Positions 23,109 to 32,083 of a stretch of DNA of 35,213 bases are shown in pieces. The stretch spans positions 1-35,213 of the forward strand of contig WLKK01000005.1 in NCBI GenBank assembly GCA_009701305.1. The letters are read 5' to 3'. Each line of letters opens with the position of its first letter. Positions within the stretch are counted from its first letter, which is position 1. The DNA is from Actinomycetota bacterium (lineage in GTDB: Bacteria > Actinomycetota > Actinomycetes > Nanopelagicales > Nanopelagicaceae). The position numbers and the translations under genes were made by a program. The notes beneath the pieces are model-generated. The model saw only the letters and a list, made by a program, of their open reading frames with translations. It was not told the DNA's origin and did not search any database.

Positions 23109-23309
23109 TTAGTTGCTTGAATTTCCCGGAAGCGACTTAAGAAGGGCCTTCACTTCATTCTCGCGATAACGACGGTGACCGCCAAGTGTTCTGATCGATG
23201 TTAACTTGCCAGCCTTTGCCCAACGTGTGACCGTTTTTGGGTCAACACGGAACATAGCTGCAACTTCTGCCGGGGTAAGCAGAGATTCATTCTCAATGTT
23301 TCGATTCAT
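23109..23309 (-). CDS. bldC: BldC-type MerR-family DNA-binding protein
   Basis: A 66-aa one-domain winged helix-turn-helix. LLTPAEVAAMFRVDPKTVTR is the helix-turn-helix, followed by WAKAGKLTSIRTLGGHRRYR, the wing seen in BldC of Streptomyces and other Actinomycetota. BldC lacks the effector domain of other MerR proteins and binds direct repeats cooperatively. In Streptomyces it delays development; its role in a non-sporulating freshwater cell is not known. In Streptomyces bldC lies a few genes from purF, purM and a DUF3073 gene. Here the same genes are 5-7 kb away with a glycan block between. The ATG at 23309 has GAGGGGAATGC a few bases upstream as a ribosome binding site. Confidence 0.93.
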   Translation of the reverse strand: MNRNIENESLLTPAEVAAMFRVDPKTVTRWAKAGKLTSIRTLGGHRRYRENEVKALLKSLPGNSSN

Positions 23310-23548
23310 AGTTGCATTCCCCTCTTGCGGCTACTTTGGTCTTGGCATTTGTCTGAACTCTTACGAACAAGTTATTGAGGAGTATTCTCCCGTTTTGGGG
23401 TAATTAACAAGGGGGTTTAGTACCCCAAAATCGTATTTTTTCGAGAAAAGTAATACAAATCACCTGTGAATTTACCATTTATTTCAAATCTCAACCTAAA
23501 TGCCTCGAGGCGCTGAGCATGAAATGTTATTCCAAGCACTCCTGCACC

Positions 23549-24691
23549 CTAAATATCACGTACGAATTCTTCTACAATCGTATTCATGTGTTTTTCTATA
23601 GAAATAGCACCAAAAAGATGTTTTGCCTCTTTCATTCGCTCTTGAACGTCTAAAGTTTTTGCTTTTTCAAAAGCAATCTTCACATCGCTTAAAGATTCCC
23701 AATCCACTACATAAATCAGTGGTGAATTTTGCAATTCTGGGAAAGTTAAAAAACTTTCCTGAGAAATCAAACTAGGGATGCCAAGTGCAAGAAACTCCAG
23801 CACATTCAACCCAATAGACTGTGGATAGCGGACTTTTTCTCCGTAATTTGTTGGATAAAAGTGAACCAGACTACTATTGGCATAAATGGCTGAAGGACTA
23901 ATGTTGAGAGCTGAATGTTCTAAGCGATTAACTTCAGGACTTAAATAGTTATTCTCTTTCGAGCCAATTCTCATAACAATTGAATGGGTTTCATCATCAA
24001 TCAAATTGGTGCAAATATCATTGAATTTTTCAAACCCCTTCCAGCTAGACATTCTAGATGCAAAAATTATGTGAGAGCACGAAGGTAGATTTCCACAAAA
24101 ATTAACTTGTTCGTGTCCGGCCCAAATAACTCGAGGTAAAAACACTCCAATTCTATCAAAATGTCCACGCTTAAAATAGAAAAATTTCCAAATCGAGCTT
24201 TTGACAAAATCAAACCATTCTTCCTGAAAATGTCTTGCTCCAAAAAATAATTTCTTCGCAAATAGGCTATAGAATACCCTTTTGTGGGCTTGCCCCCGTT
24301 CTGAAAGCGTTATTGCTTGATGAATCCATAAAAAAACTTTTATTTTTTTTAAAGTAAAAATTCTACTTAAGAAAATAAGAGGTGTGCCTCCTGCTGAATG
24401 GGAGACTACTACTGTATTTTTTGAAGTCTTCCTAAACGTTTTAATTAAATTAGAAAATTGAGTTGCCTTGCTTTTACCTAAATAAATTATTTCAATTTTA
24501 TTCATGTTGAAGTAGTAACCATCTATATCTATTATTGTGGTCTCTTGACTAGATTCTCCAAGAACCAATATTGAATTTTTAAAATCTTTTTCCTTTAACC
24601 AATAGGATTCATCCATAGATAATCTTTGTATCCCACCTACATTCAGATTATCAACTAAAATATAGATAGATGCTAACCTCTTAACTTTCAA
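23549..24691 (-). CDS. Glycosyltransferase (GT4-like, GT-B)
   Basis: A 380-aa protein. The N-terminus LASIYILVDNLNVGGIQRLS is the typical first strand and glycine loop of GT4 enzymes (LxxGGxER). VVSHSAGGTPLIFLSRIF and VFLWIHQAITLSERG follow near residues 95-130, and the donor domain has IIFASRMSSWKGFEKFNDI near 210 and YPQSIGLNVLEFLALGIPSL near 300 (E-x7-E-like region GLNVLEFLALG). The substrate is unknown. Its ATG overlaps the rmlA stop codon by 4 nt, so it is translated with the dTDP-sugar genes and may use their product. Confidence 0.8.
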   Translation of the reverse strand: MKVKRLASIYILVDNLNVGGIQRLSMDESYWLKEKDFKNSILVLGESSQETTIIDIDGYYFNMNKIEIIYLGKSKATQFSNLIKTFRKTSKNTVVVSHSAGGTPLIFLSRIFTLKKIKVFLWIHQAITLSERGQAHKRVFYSLFAKKLFFGARHFQEEWFDFVKSSIWKFFYFKRGHFDRIGVFLPRVIWAGHEQVNFCGNLPSCSHIIFASRMSSWKGFEKFNDICTNLIDDETHSIVMRIGSKENNYLSPEVNRLEHSALNISPSAIYANSSLVHFYPTNYGEKVRYPQSIGLNVLEFLALGIPSLISQESFLTFPELQNSPLIYVVDWESLSDVKIAFEKAKTLDVQERMKEAKHLFGAISIEKHMNTIVEEFVRDI

Positions 24692-25575
24692 AGTCTTAAA
24701 TCCGTAAGTATAGAATTTAAGTAAACGCCATAAGATGTATCACCATACTTTGACGTAGAGGCAAGCAACTCTTTGCTACTTATCCATCCATTTCTCCAAG
24801 CTATCTCCTCGGGACTTCCAAACCTTAATCCTTGTCGCTCTTGCAGAACCCTGATCAATTCTCCAGCAGAATAGAGTGATTCCACGGAACCGGCATCCAT
24901 CCATCCTATTCCTCTTCTAAATATTTCAATTTCAAGTTTATCTTCTGACAAATAAGAATTTAACACGTCTGTAATTTCAAACTCCCCTCGTGATGATGTC
25001 TTCAAATTTCTAGATCTATTTACAACATCACTGTTTGTGAAATACAAGCCTGGAATCGCTAAGTTTGATTGCCTTATTTTTGGTTTTTCCACTATCTTGA
25101 TTATTTTGTTAGTTGCCTCGTCAAGCACGACAACTCCATAATCTTCTGGATTCTTCACAGGAAAAGCAAAAATTTCAGCATGTAAAGTCTGGGACGCCTT
25201 CTTTAAGAGATTACCCATACCTTGTCCCAAAAAAATGTTGTCTCCAAGAATTAAACCAACATTTCTGTTTCCGATAAACTCTGACGAGATTTGATACGCT
25301 TGAGGAATACCCTTAGGTTCCTCTTGCTCTAAGTACGTTAATGATATTCCTATTTGTCGGCCCGAGCCCAGAAGTCTTTCGTATGCGGCGCGATCGTCTT
25401 TTCTTGTGATAATTGCAATATCTCGTATACCAGACATCATTAATGTTGAGAGTGGGTAGTAAATCATGGGTTTGTCATAAACGGGAAGCAGGTGTTTGTT
25501 AACTGAAATTGTTAGTGGAGATAACCTTGTCCCGTTCCCTCCAGCCATGATTATTCCACAGCACTCTTTGGTCAT
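24688..25575 (-). CDS. rmlA: Glucose-1-phosphate thymidylyltransferase
   Basis: Makes dTDP-glucose from glucose 1-phosphate and dTTP. At 295 aa it has the normal length. GIIMAGGNGTRLSPLTISVN at residues 6-25 is the nucleotidyltransferase signature, followed by KHLLPVYDKPMIYYPLS, LGDNIFLGQGM near 110, IVEKPK near 160, PGLYFTNSDV near 175 and GIGWMDAGSVESL near 220. It is followed by a glycosyltransferase gene (4-nt overlap) and preceded by rmlB (1-nt gap). rmlC and rmlD are absent from this cluster, so rhamnose is not the obvious end product. Confidence 0.96.
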   Translation of the reverse strand: MTKECCGIIMAGGNGTRLSPLTISVNKHLLPVYDKPMIYYPLSTLMMSGIRDIAIITRKDDRAAYERLLGSGRQIGISLTYLEQEEPKGIPQAYQISSEFIGNRNVGLILGDNIFLGQGMGNLLKKASQTLHAEIFAFPVKNPEDYGVVVLDEATNKIIKIVEKPKIRQSNLAIPGLYFTNSDVVNRSRNLKTSSRGEFEITDVLNSYLSEDKLEIEIFRRGIGWMDAGSVESLYSAGELIRVLQERQGLRFGSPEEIAWRNGWISSKELLASTSKYGDTSYGVYLNSILTDLRL

Positions 25576-25576
25576 T

Positions 25577-26539
25577 TTACCTTTTCTCCCTATTGTACAA
25601 ATCTCGATACCAATTAATTGTTTGCACTAATCCTTCTTCAAATGAAACCATTGGCACCCATTCTGTTTCTTTTCTGATTTTTTCACTATTCAATGCATAA
25701 CGAAAATCATGACCAGGTCTGTCCTCGACATATGTTATTAGATCCATGCCTCTATTTAAAGTATTTATCAAAAATTCCGTTACTTCTAAATTAGTTTTAA
25801 ATACGCCACTTGCCACATTAAAAACTTCATTACGTCGAGCATTTTCCATTACTTGGATAATGGCTCTGGCAAAATCAGATACATGAATCCATTCTCTAAC
25901 GTTCTTTCCAGTACCGTAAATTGGTACCGATTTATTCTCGAGAATTCTGTTAATAAAAAATGGTATCAATTTCTCAGGATATTGAAAGGGACCGTAGTTA
26001 TTAACGCTTCTTATAATATTGTAGGGAAGATTATAAGTTTTTCCGTAGGAAGCTACAATAAGATCTGCTGCTGCTTTTGATGCTGAATAAGGTGATGAAG
26101 GGTTTAGCGGATCAACTTCTGAGGCAAAATTAGTGCTGATGGAACCATAGACTTCATCTGTGGAAATTTGCACAAATAATGGTAATCCGTTTCTTACACT
26201 TGCATCCAATAGATTTTGTGTTCCAAGAATGTTAGTTTCGAGAAATATTGCAGGCGTGATTATGGAATTATCCACATGACTTTCGGCAGCCAAATTAATT
26301 ACTATTTCAAATTTTTTATTTTTAAAAATCTCCTGAACTTCACTATTGTTTCGAATATCAATTTTTTTGAAATCAATTGATTCTATTACAGTACTAAGAT
26401 TATCTTTATTGCCAGCATACGTTAAGCAATCTGCTACGGTTATCTGGTAATATTCGTTTTGGCACAACTGCCGCACAAATTCAGAGCCAATAAAACCTGC
26501 CCCGCCCGTCACTAAAACTTCTTTCCTGCGCACCTGCAA
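25577..26539 (-). CDS. rmlB: dTDP-glucose 4,6-dehydratase
   Basis: Converts dTDP-glucose to dTDP-4-keto-6-deoxyglucose with bound NAD. It has TGGAGFIGSEFVRQL near residue 11, NLAAESHVDNS near 82, ISTDEVYGS near 125 (Thr-Asp-Glu catalytic set) and YSASKAAADL near 150 (Tyr-x3-Lys), then VNNYGPFQYPEKLIP near 180. It is 320 aa, slightly shorter than common RmlB. The product is the branch point for dTDP-amino and deoxy sugars. The next gene upstream is a DegT-type aminotransferase that could use it. Confidence 0.95.
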   Translation of the reverse strand: MQVRRKEVLVTGGAGFIGSEFVRQLCQNEYYQITVADCLTYAGNKDNLSTVIESIDFKKIDIRNNSEVQEIFKNKKFEIVINLAAESHVDNSIITPAIFLETNILGTQNLLDASVRNGLPLFVQISTDEVYGSISTNFASEVDPLNPSSPYSASKAAADLIVASYGKTYNLPYNIIRSVNNYGPFQYPEKLIPFFINRILENKSVPIYGTGKNVREWIHVSDFARAIIQVMENARRNEVFNVASGVFKTNLEVTEFLINTLNRGMDLITYVEDRPGHDFRYALNSEKIRKETEWVPMVSFEEGLVQTINWYRDLYNREKR

Positions 26540-26569
26540 AATCTATCAGAAAAACAACTTTATGCGGAT

Positions 26570-27754
26570 CTACACATCCGAGTGCTTACTTTCTCGAATT
26601 TGAAATTCGTCTCGGAGCGCATTTTTAATGGAAGAAAAAAATTCATTTTTGATGGTCTTGCTCAGCCTAGGAAGTATCGGAAGGCACAGAATCGTGTTAC
26701 TTACATCAGTCGAATTTGAAAGATCTGACACCGCATATAAATGATTTTTTCCTGAATAGCCTGAAAAAAGCGCGGGTCTGTAATACCTTCGACTCAAAGT
26801 TATATCTTTAATTTTTTCCTGAAATTCCAGTAGTTGATCTTCATGTTCAAATTTTATGGGATAGAAGGACCAAGAAGTATCTCCGGTGCGTACCGGTAAA
26901 GTAATTTTCTTGAAGGGCTCAAGTAATTCTGTCAATTCTCTAGCGAAATTTTGCCTAAGCTTTCCATTTGATTTGAATTTTTCAAACGCTGCTAGCGCTC
27001 TTGCTGCCGCGAATTCATCTGCTTTTGCATTAATTCCATCGCTAAAAGACTCATTTGATTTTTCTAATCCAAAATTTCCAGCTTTTCTAATTTTTTTAAT
27101 ATTTTCATCGTTTCCAACGACCAGCCCTCCTTCCCCTATTCCCAGTGGCTTAGTCGCATGCAATGAAAATACTTCAACGACTTCCGAATTCAAGATATTT
27201 TCTTTAACTTCTCTCACAGGGAAAGCAGCTGCTGAATCTATAATTAAAGTGAGTGAATTGTTTTGACAATACTTGACTAACTCAGATAAATCTCTAATAA
27301 ATCCAAACACCCGCGTGTGTAATATTATTTTTATTTCCGGATGCATCTTTCTTGCCTTCTCTAGTTCTTCAACAGACAATTCCCATGTGCTCGGATCTAC
27401 ATCGCATGCAATTGGAATTCCTCCAGCAGCAAACACCGCTTGCAAGGTTGCTGGGAATGTAAAATTTGACAGTGCAATTTTTTTATCCTTTGCACCTAAA
27501 GCAATTAGCGTCACGATTAAGCCCGAGGTGTTGCTAGAACATAGGTAGCCCCTTCTGTCTTTTCCATTCCAATTCGCCATTAGCTCTTCTGCACTTGAAG
27601 CTAATTTTCCCCCATTTGTAAATGTTTTACTTTTATAAGGTGATTTTAATATTTTAATCCACGATTTAATTGAAGGGACAGATGGATCTATAAGTGGGAG
27701 TGGGAAGCTTTTAATGACTTCCTCCCGCCTAAGAAATTTTCTTACTATTCCCAT
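26570..27754 (-). CDS. Divergent DegT-family PLP aminotransferase
   Basis: A 394-aa fold-type I enzyme. SSNTSGLIVTLIALGAKDKK near residue 72 is the PLP-phosphate region, LTLIIDSAAAFPV near 168 holds the aspartate for the pyridine nitrogen, and FSLHATKPLGIGEGG near 196-210 carries the Schiff-base lysine. A lysine here argues for true transamination, unlike the histidine enzyme at 15826-17040. With RmlA/RmlB next to it, the probable substrate is dTDP-4-keto-6-deoxyglucose (VioA- or WecE-like, giving a 4-amino sugar) or a 3-keto isomer. The N-terminal ~40 residues (FLRREEVIKSFPLPLIDPS) are longer than usual. It is divergent from the acetyltransferase gene and shares a 55-bp promoter gap with it. 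Confidence 0.8.
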   Translation of the reverse strand: MGIVRKFLRREEVIKSFPLPLIDPSVPSIKSWIKILKSPYKSKTFTNGGKLASSAEELMANWNGKDRRGYLCSSNTSGLIVTLIALGAKDKKIALSNFTFPATLQAVFAAGGIPIACDVDPSTWELSVEELEKARKMHPEIKIILHTRVFGFIRDLSELVKYCQNNSLTLIIDSAAAFPVREVKENILNSEVVEVFSLHATKPLGIGEGGLVVGNDENIKKIRKAGNFGLEKSNESFSDGINAKADEFAAARALAAFEKFKSNGKLRQNFARELTELLEPFKKITLPVRTGDTSWSFYPIKFEHEDQLLEFQEKIKDITLSRRYYRPALFSGYSGKNHLYAVSDLSNSTDVSNTILCLPILPRLSKTIKNEFFSSIKNALRDEFQIRESKHSDV

Positions 27755-27809
27755 AAAGAGTAAGTATAGTATCGGAACAGGGTAGATCTCAGTATGAGTG
27801 AGGATTATA

Positions 27810-28460
27810 ATGATTTATGGTGTTTATGGAGCTGGTGGCCATGGTACTGAAGCGATGCAAGTCTTTAAGTCAAATCTCGCTTCGGTTCAAGATCTAAACA
27901 AAATTGAGCTTTTTTTCGTTGAAACTAATCCTTTTTTAAAGTCAATTAACAACATTCAAATTATTTCTGAAGAAACTTTCTTAAAAAAGGAAAATATTCC
28001 TTTAAATTTTACAATTGCTATTGCAGATTCAGAAGTTAGGGAAACTATCTCAAACCGTATGTCTTCTTTTGGTTGTGTCCCATTTGCAATAATCTCCGAT
28101 TTAGCTTCAATTTCTGATGAGTCCCAAATTGGGAAGGCTCCTTTGTTTTCGCAGTTTTCACTTGTATCACCTAATGTGACAATTGGAGATTTTGTTCATT
28201 TAAATTATTTTTCTTCTGTTTCTCACGACAGTAGTATCGGAAATTTTGTAACTATAGGCCCGGGGGCGCGTATAAACGGTCATGTTTTAGTTGAAGATCA
28301 TGTTTATGTAGGCGCCCAAGCTACAATTCTTCCCGGGACTAAAAATAAAAAAAGAATAATAGGAAAAGGCGCGACAATAGGTATGGGGGCTGTAGTTATA
28401 GAAGATGTACCTCCGTTTGTCACGGTAGTTGGAAACCCCGCGAGAATATTGAAAAATTGA
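27810..28460 (+). CDS. NeuD/PglD-like sugar O- or N-acetyltransferase
   Basis: A 216-aa protein starting MIYGVYGAGGHGTEAMQVF. The GAGGHG loop belongs to the PglD/NeuD N-terminal domain, which binds the UDP- or dTDP-sugar. From about residue 95 on, imperfect hexapeptide repeats form a left-handed beta helix (VSPNVTIGDFVHLN, HDSSIGNFVTIGPGARING) with a catalytic-type histidine in SSVSHDSSIG. It probably acetylates the amino sugar made by the neighbouring aminotransferase, as PglD and VioB do. I chose the ATG at 27810, with GAGG 6 nt upstream, over the ORF-track GTG at 27798. Confidence 0.82.
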   Translation: MIYGVYGAGGHGTEAMQVFKSNLASVQDLNKIELFFVETNPFLKSINNIQIISEETFLKKENIPLNFTIAIADSEVRETISNRMSSFGCVPFAIISDLASISDESQIGKAPLFSQFSLVSPNVTIGDFVHLNYFSSVSHDSSIGNFVTIGPGARINGHVLVEDHVYVGAQATILPGTKNKKRIIGKGATIGMGAVVIEDVPPFVTVVGNPARILKN

Positions 28461-28489
28461 ACCTCTAATTCTTAAACAACTTCATAGAT

Positions 28490-29290
28490 TTATGTCGCAT
28501 ATTCAAATGCAGCAATCCGGCGCCAGCGGCTAACTAATCGCTCGTACCCGCGACCGGCAGCCACACCATCGCCAGCGATTAAACCCTGAATTGATGAATG
28601 CACATCCTCAACTGAAGTATCTAAATCAAGTGAGCCATCAAGCTGTACGAGAAAACCAGCAAGTCCACCATAATCTAATTCCACAATTGAGCGTGGATGA
28701 AATAAATCTAACCATTCAAGTAAATCTTTTACTTCGTCAGAAACTTCGCCATCGCCAAAAGCCTTTAACACGGCAGCGTATGTAACTGCGATGCGCTCAC
28801 GTGCATGGTTCATTTTGGTACGCATAATTGTAAAAGGACCATCAGGTGAATCTCCACGCAATCTTTCTTTTGGAACAAAGAGTGAGAACCAGCGGGGAGG
28901 TATCGCCCAAGTTTCAGTCAAAATATGTGGAGCACTTGGTTGCCAATCTTCAGACCCAGCACTTATTGCCTCTTCAACATTTTGCGGTAAAAAGAAAGGA
29001 AATACAGTGCTTGGAAGCATTGTTTTAAAATCGGCGAGCGCCGCCCAAGTGCGGATTGCAGTTGACCAAGGCGCTACAAATCTTTCACCATCATGTTCCA
29101 AAATATGCGCACCATCTTTTTGGGCGAATGGTGGCTCTGGTCTTATGACTCTACGCAATGCTAATTTTTGTTCATCATTACCGGTATGAATATTCATTGG
29201 AATTTGTTTCCAGCGAACGCGATCTACCGGATCAAATGCTTCAATTGGTTCGTATATGCGCAACGAAGCAACATACGGCGTGGGTCTCAT
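28490..29290 (-). CDS. Conserved actinobacterial protein of unknown function
   Basis: A 266-aa protein starting MRPTPYVASLRIYEPIEAFD, with VDRVRWKQI, PRWFSLFVPKERLRG near residue 135, a helical middle and GRGYERLVSRWRRIAAFEYAT at the end. I recall similar proteins next to bldC and DUF3073 genes in Actinomycetota, with no known biochemical role. No catalytic motif is visible and there are no membrane helices or signal peptide. It is codirectional with DUF3073, purM and purF, 27 nt after the DUF3073 stop codon. It marks the boundary where the glycan block begins. Confidence 0.8.
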   Translation of the reverse strand: MRPTPYVASLRIYEPIEAFDPVDRVRWKQIPMNIHTGNDEQKLALRRVIRPEPPFAQKDGAHILEHDGERFVAPWSTAIRTWAALADFKTMLPSTVFPFFLPQNVEEAISAGSEDWQPSAPHILTETWAIPPRWFSLFVPKERLRGDSPDGPFTIMRTKMNHARERIAVTYAAVLKAFGDGEVSDEVKDLLEWLDLFHPRSIVELDYGGLAGFLVQLDGSLDLDTSVEDVHSSIQGLIAGDGVAAGRGYERLVSRWRRIAAFEYAT

Positions 29291-29317
29291 AAAGTAATAC
29301 TGCTACTAATTCAAAAG

Positions 29318-29494
29318 TTATGCGCGACGGATGTAATTGCCCTCAGCAAAAGGATCGATGTCATCCTCTTTGCGTCGGTCGCTGCCATCGCTATGAAGTT
29401 CGCGGCTTAACTTTTCAACATCAATCTCTGCCGATGAGTACTTCAGATCGCGAGCTACTTTTGTCTGTTTCGCTTTTGCACGGCCGCGCCCCAT
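29318..29494 (-). CDS. DUF3073 protein
   Basis: A 58-aa protein missed by the ORF track because of its length. It reads MGRGRAKAKQTKVARDLKYS at the N-terminus, then acidic DDIDPFAEGNYIRRA at the end, the full pattern of the actinobacterial DUF3073 family. The function is unknown; the basic N-terminus and acidic C-terminus suggest RNA or protein binding. The stop codon is TAA at 29318-29320, the start ATG at 29492-29494, with AAGGGGG 9 nt upstream. It follows purM by 64 nt, with a palindrome GGGTATACCC (29524-29533) in the gap. Confidence 0.95.
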   Translation of the reverse strand: MGRGRAKAKQTKVARDLKYSSAEIDVEKLSRELHSDGSDRRKEDDIDPFAEGNYIRRA

Positions 29495-29558
29495 AGCGTG
29501 ACCCCCTTACACAGTTCGCCCCGGGGTATACCCGGTTGATTTATACGTAGGCGTGAGT

Positions 29559-30620
29559 TTATAGCCTTCGGTACATACCTTCCAATGCGACCCCACCGGG
29601 GGCATTTTGAGCCTGAACTACCTCTCCGGCGACCCAGGATTTCAGGCCGCTATGACCTTTCCCGGCCAAGCGAGCGATTGCAGCATCCACCGAGCTGGGT
29701 GGAACCAGCAAAACCATGCCCACCCCACAGTTAAAGGTCCGTTCCAAATCAGGCTGTTCTACTTTGCCTTCGGCCGCTAAAAATTTAAATAACTCGGGCA
29801 ATGCCCATGTTGATCGGTCCATTGTTAGGCGTAAATCTGTTGGCATAACTCGCGCTGTATTGGCGGCCAATCCGCCACCGGTGATGTGTGCCATCGCGTG
29901 AACTTCAACATCGGCAATTAAGTCGAGCAATTTTGGAGCATAAATTGTTGTTGGAGTCAGTAGCGCCTCGCCAAGTGTGGTCCCAAGTTCGGCAACATTT
30001 TTACTTAAATCTAATTTTGCATTTTTCAAAATATGCCGAACAAGTGAAAACCCATTTGCGTGCACGCCACTACTTGCGATGACAATAGCCACATCGCCCG
30101 CTTTTACTAAATGCTCGCCTAATAACTTTTCATGTTCGACAACACCGGTAGCCGCTGCAGCTAAATCAAATTCATCTTCCTTTAAAAGTTGTGGGTGCTC
30201 AGCTGTCTCGCCGCCAATAAGTGCAGTTCGCGACCATGCACATCCACGCGCAATTCCGCTAACAATTTCTGCAATTCGTTCTGGAATAACTTTTCCAACG
30301 GCAATGTAATCGGTAAGAAAAAGTGGTTCGGCGCCACAAACCACTAGATCATCAACAACCATCGCAACTAAATCTTCACCGATGGTGTCATATTTTCCGA
30401 GCGCACGGGCAATTTCAGTTTTAGTGCCGACTCCATCAGTAGATGTAGCAAGTAATGGTCGATTAAATTTCTTTAATGCACTCGCATCAAATAATCCGGC
30501 AAATCCACCGATGCTGCCCATTACTTCAGGTCGCGATGCCTTTGCGATTGAACTTTTCATCAATTCAACTGCAAGCTCCCCTGCTTCAATACTTACACCT
30601 GCTGCTTCATAACTACTCAC
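29559..30620 (-). CDS. purM: Phosphoribosylformylglycinamidine cyclo-ligase
   Basis: Fifth step of de novo purine synthesis: ATP-driven ring closure of FGAM to AIR in the cytoplasm. Length is 353 aa, normal. GFAGLFDASALKKF near residue 40, STDGVGTKTEIARALGKYDTIG near 61 (ATP loop), VCGAEPLFLTDYIAVGK near 92, IGGETAEHP near 136, ASSGVHANGFSLVR near 183 and HITGGGLAANTARVMP near 244 are diagnostic. Its start overlaps the purF stop codon by 4 nt, so the two are translated together. Confidence 0.97.
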   Translation of the reverse strand: MSSYEAAGVSIEAGELAVELMKSSIAKASRPEVMGSIGGFAGLFDASALKKFNRPLLATSTDGVGTKTEIARALGKYDTIGEDLVAMVVDDLVVCGAEPLFLTDYIAVGKVIPERIAEIVSGIARGCAWSRTALIGGETAEHPQLLKEDEFDLAAAATGVVEHEKLLGEHLVKAGDVAIVIASSGVHANGFSLVRHILKNAKLDLSKNVAELGTTLGEALLTPTTIYAPKLLDLIADVEVHAMAHITGGGLAANTARVMPTDLRLTMDRSTWALPELFKFLAAEGKVEQPDLERTFNCGVGMVLLVPPSSVDAAIARLAGKGHSGLKSWVAGEVVQAQNAPGGVALEGMYRRL

Positions 30621-32074
30621 GCCTGCTCCAACAAGAACTTGCCCGCGGTTGTATCTGCTGGAACTGGTATTGGATAAACACCATCAAAACAGGCTTTGCA
30701 CAATTTATCCTCCGCCAAAGTCGTGGCTTCTACTAAACCTTCTAGCGATACATAACCGAGGGAATCCGCACCTATAGAACGTCGAATCTCTTCAATTTCA
30801 AGCCCGGCCGCAATTAATTCGGCACGGGATGCAAAATCAATTCCATAAAAACATGGCCATTTAACCGGTGGTGAAGAAATCCGGACATGTATTTCATGAG
30901 CACCGGCTTCACGCAACATTCGCACTATTGCACGTTGAGTGTTGCCACGCACAATTGAATCATCAACGACGACAATTCGCTTTCCTGCAACAACATCACG
31001 CAATGGATTTAACTTTAAGCGGATACCAAGTTGGCGAATGGTTTGACTTGGTTGAATAAATGTTCGGCCGACATATGAGTTCTTTACAAATCCTGCGCCA
31101 TAAGGAATTCCAGATTCTTTTGCAAAACCAATTGCAGCAGGTGTACCTGATTCTGGAACTGGGATGACCAAATCAGCGTCCGCTGGAAACTCTTTCGCTA
31201 AACGCTCACCAATAGCAACTCTCGTTGCATAAACACCGCGACCGGCGATAGTTGTATCGGGACGTGCAAGATATACATATTCAAATAGACAACCGCGTGG
31301 TTCGGCTACCGCCCAATTATGTGAACGCAAACCATCTTCATCAATTGCGATAAATTCGCCAGCCTCAACTTCTCTAATAAAACTAGCGCCAACAATATCT
31401 AGCGCTGCTGTTTCGCTAGCAACAACCCAACCACGTTCTAATTTTCCAATTACAAGTGGTCTGATTCCATGTCGATCACGTGCTGCATACAAAGTAGTTT
31501 CATCCATAAAGACAATCGAAAAAGCACCCTCTAAAGTTGGCAGTACAGCGAGTGCACTTGCTTCGACGCTCTCACCATGTTGGCCGGCAATAAGTGCGGT
31601 CATAATTTCTGTATCAGTTGTTGCTCGTTCTTTATCTCCAGATTTGCTGCTGTTTTTTTGAACGCGCTCTGCTAAATCTCCGGTATTAGTTAGATTTCCA
31701 TTGTGCGCTAAAGCAAGAGTGCCGCTATTTGTAGAGCGCAGAGTAGGTTGGGCGTTTGCCCAAGTGCTTCCACCCGTTGTGGAATACCTCGCGTGGCCTA
31801 TAGCTAATTTGCCAGTCAGTGTTTCTAAATCGCTTTCGGTAAATACTTGGGAAACCAAGCCCATATCTTTATATACAAATATTCGCTCGCCATCACTTGC
31901 CGCAATTCCGGCAGATTCTTGTCCGCGATGTTGAAGTGCATAAAGTCCGTAAAAAGTTAATTTGGCAACTTCTTCACCTGGTGCCCATACTCCAAAAATT
32001 CCGCAGGCATCTTGCGGGCCTTTTTCACCCGGCAGCAGGTCATGCGATAACTGACCATCTGCTTTACGCGCCAT
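30617..32074 (-). CDS. purF: Amidophosphoribosyltransferase
   Basis: First committed purine step: PRPP plus glutamine to phosphoribosylamine. It is 485 aa. A 23-residue propeptide precedes the catalytic N-terminal cysteine (residue 24) in DACGIFGVWAPG, as in Fe-S-type PurF that self-processes. The glutaminase domain (YALQHRGQESAGI, GNLTN, ATTDTEIM) is followed by a PRTase domain with VVVDDSIVRGNTQRAIV near 375 (PRPP loop). Late cysteines in KWPCFYGIDF and KLCKACFDG fit the oxygen-sensitive [4Fe-4S] cluster of B. subtilis PurF. The zinc alcohol dehydrogenase gene ends only 9 nt upstream, so the purF promoter may lie inside that gene or purF may be read through. Confidence 0.97.
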   Translation of the reverse strand: MARKADGQLSHDLLPGEKGPQDACGIFGVWAPGEEVAKLTFYGLYALQHRGQESAGIAASDGERIFVYKDMGLVSQVFTESDLETLTGKLAIGHARYSTTGGSTWANAQPTLRSTNSGTLALAHNGNLTNTGDLAERVQKNSSKSGDKERATTDTEIMTALIAGQHGESVEASALAVLPTLEGAFSIVFMDETTLYAARDRHGIRPLVIGKLERGWVVASETAALDIVGASFIREVEAGEFIAIDEDGLRSHNWAVAEPRGCLFEYVYLARPDTTIAGRGVYATRVAIGERLAKEFPADADLVIPVPESGTPAAIGFAKESGIPYGAGFVKNSYVGRTFIQPSQTIRQLGIRLKLNPLRDVVAGKRIVVVDDSIVRGNTQRAIVRMLREAGAHEIHVRISSPPVKWPCFYGIDFASRAELIAAGLEIEEIRRSIGADSLGYVSLEGLVEATTLAEDKLCKACFDGVYPIPVPADTTAGKFLLEQA

Positions 32075-32083
32075 TACGTAATC

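Noticed and set aside
26886-27266. 126-aa plus-strand ORF
   Set aside because: Antisense to the DegT aminotransferase gene and rich in Ser/Phe/Leu, as expected of a shadow frame.
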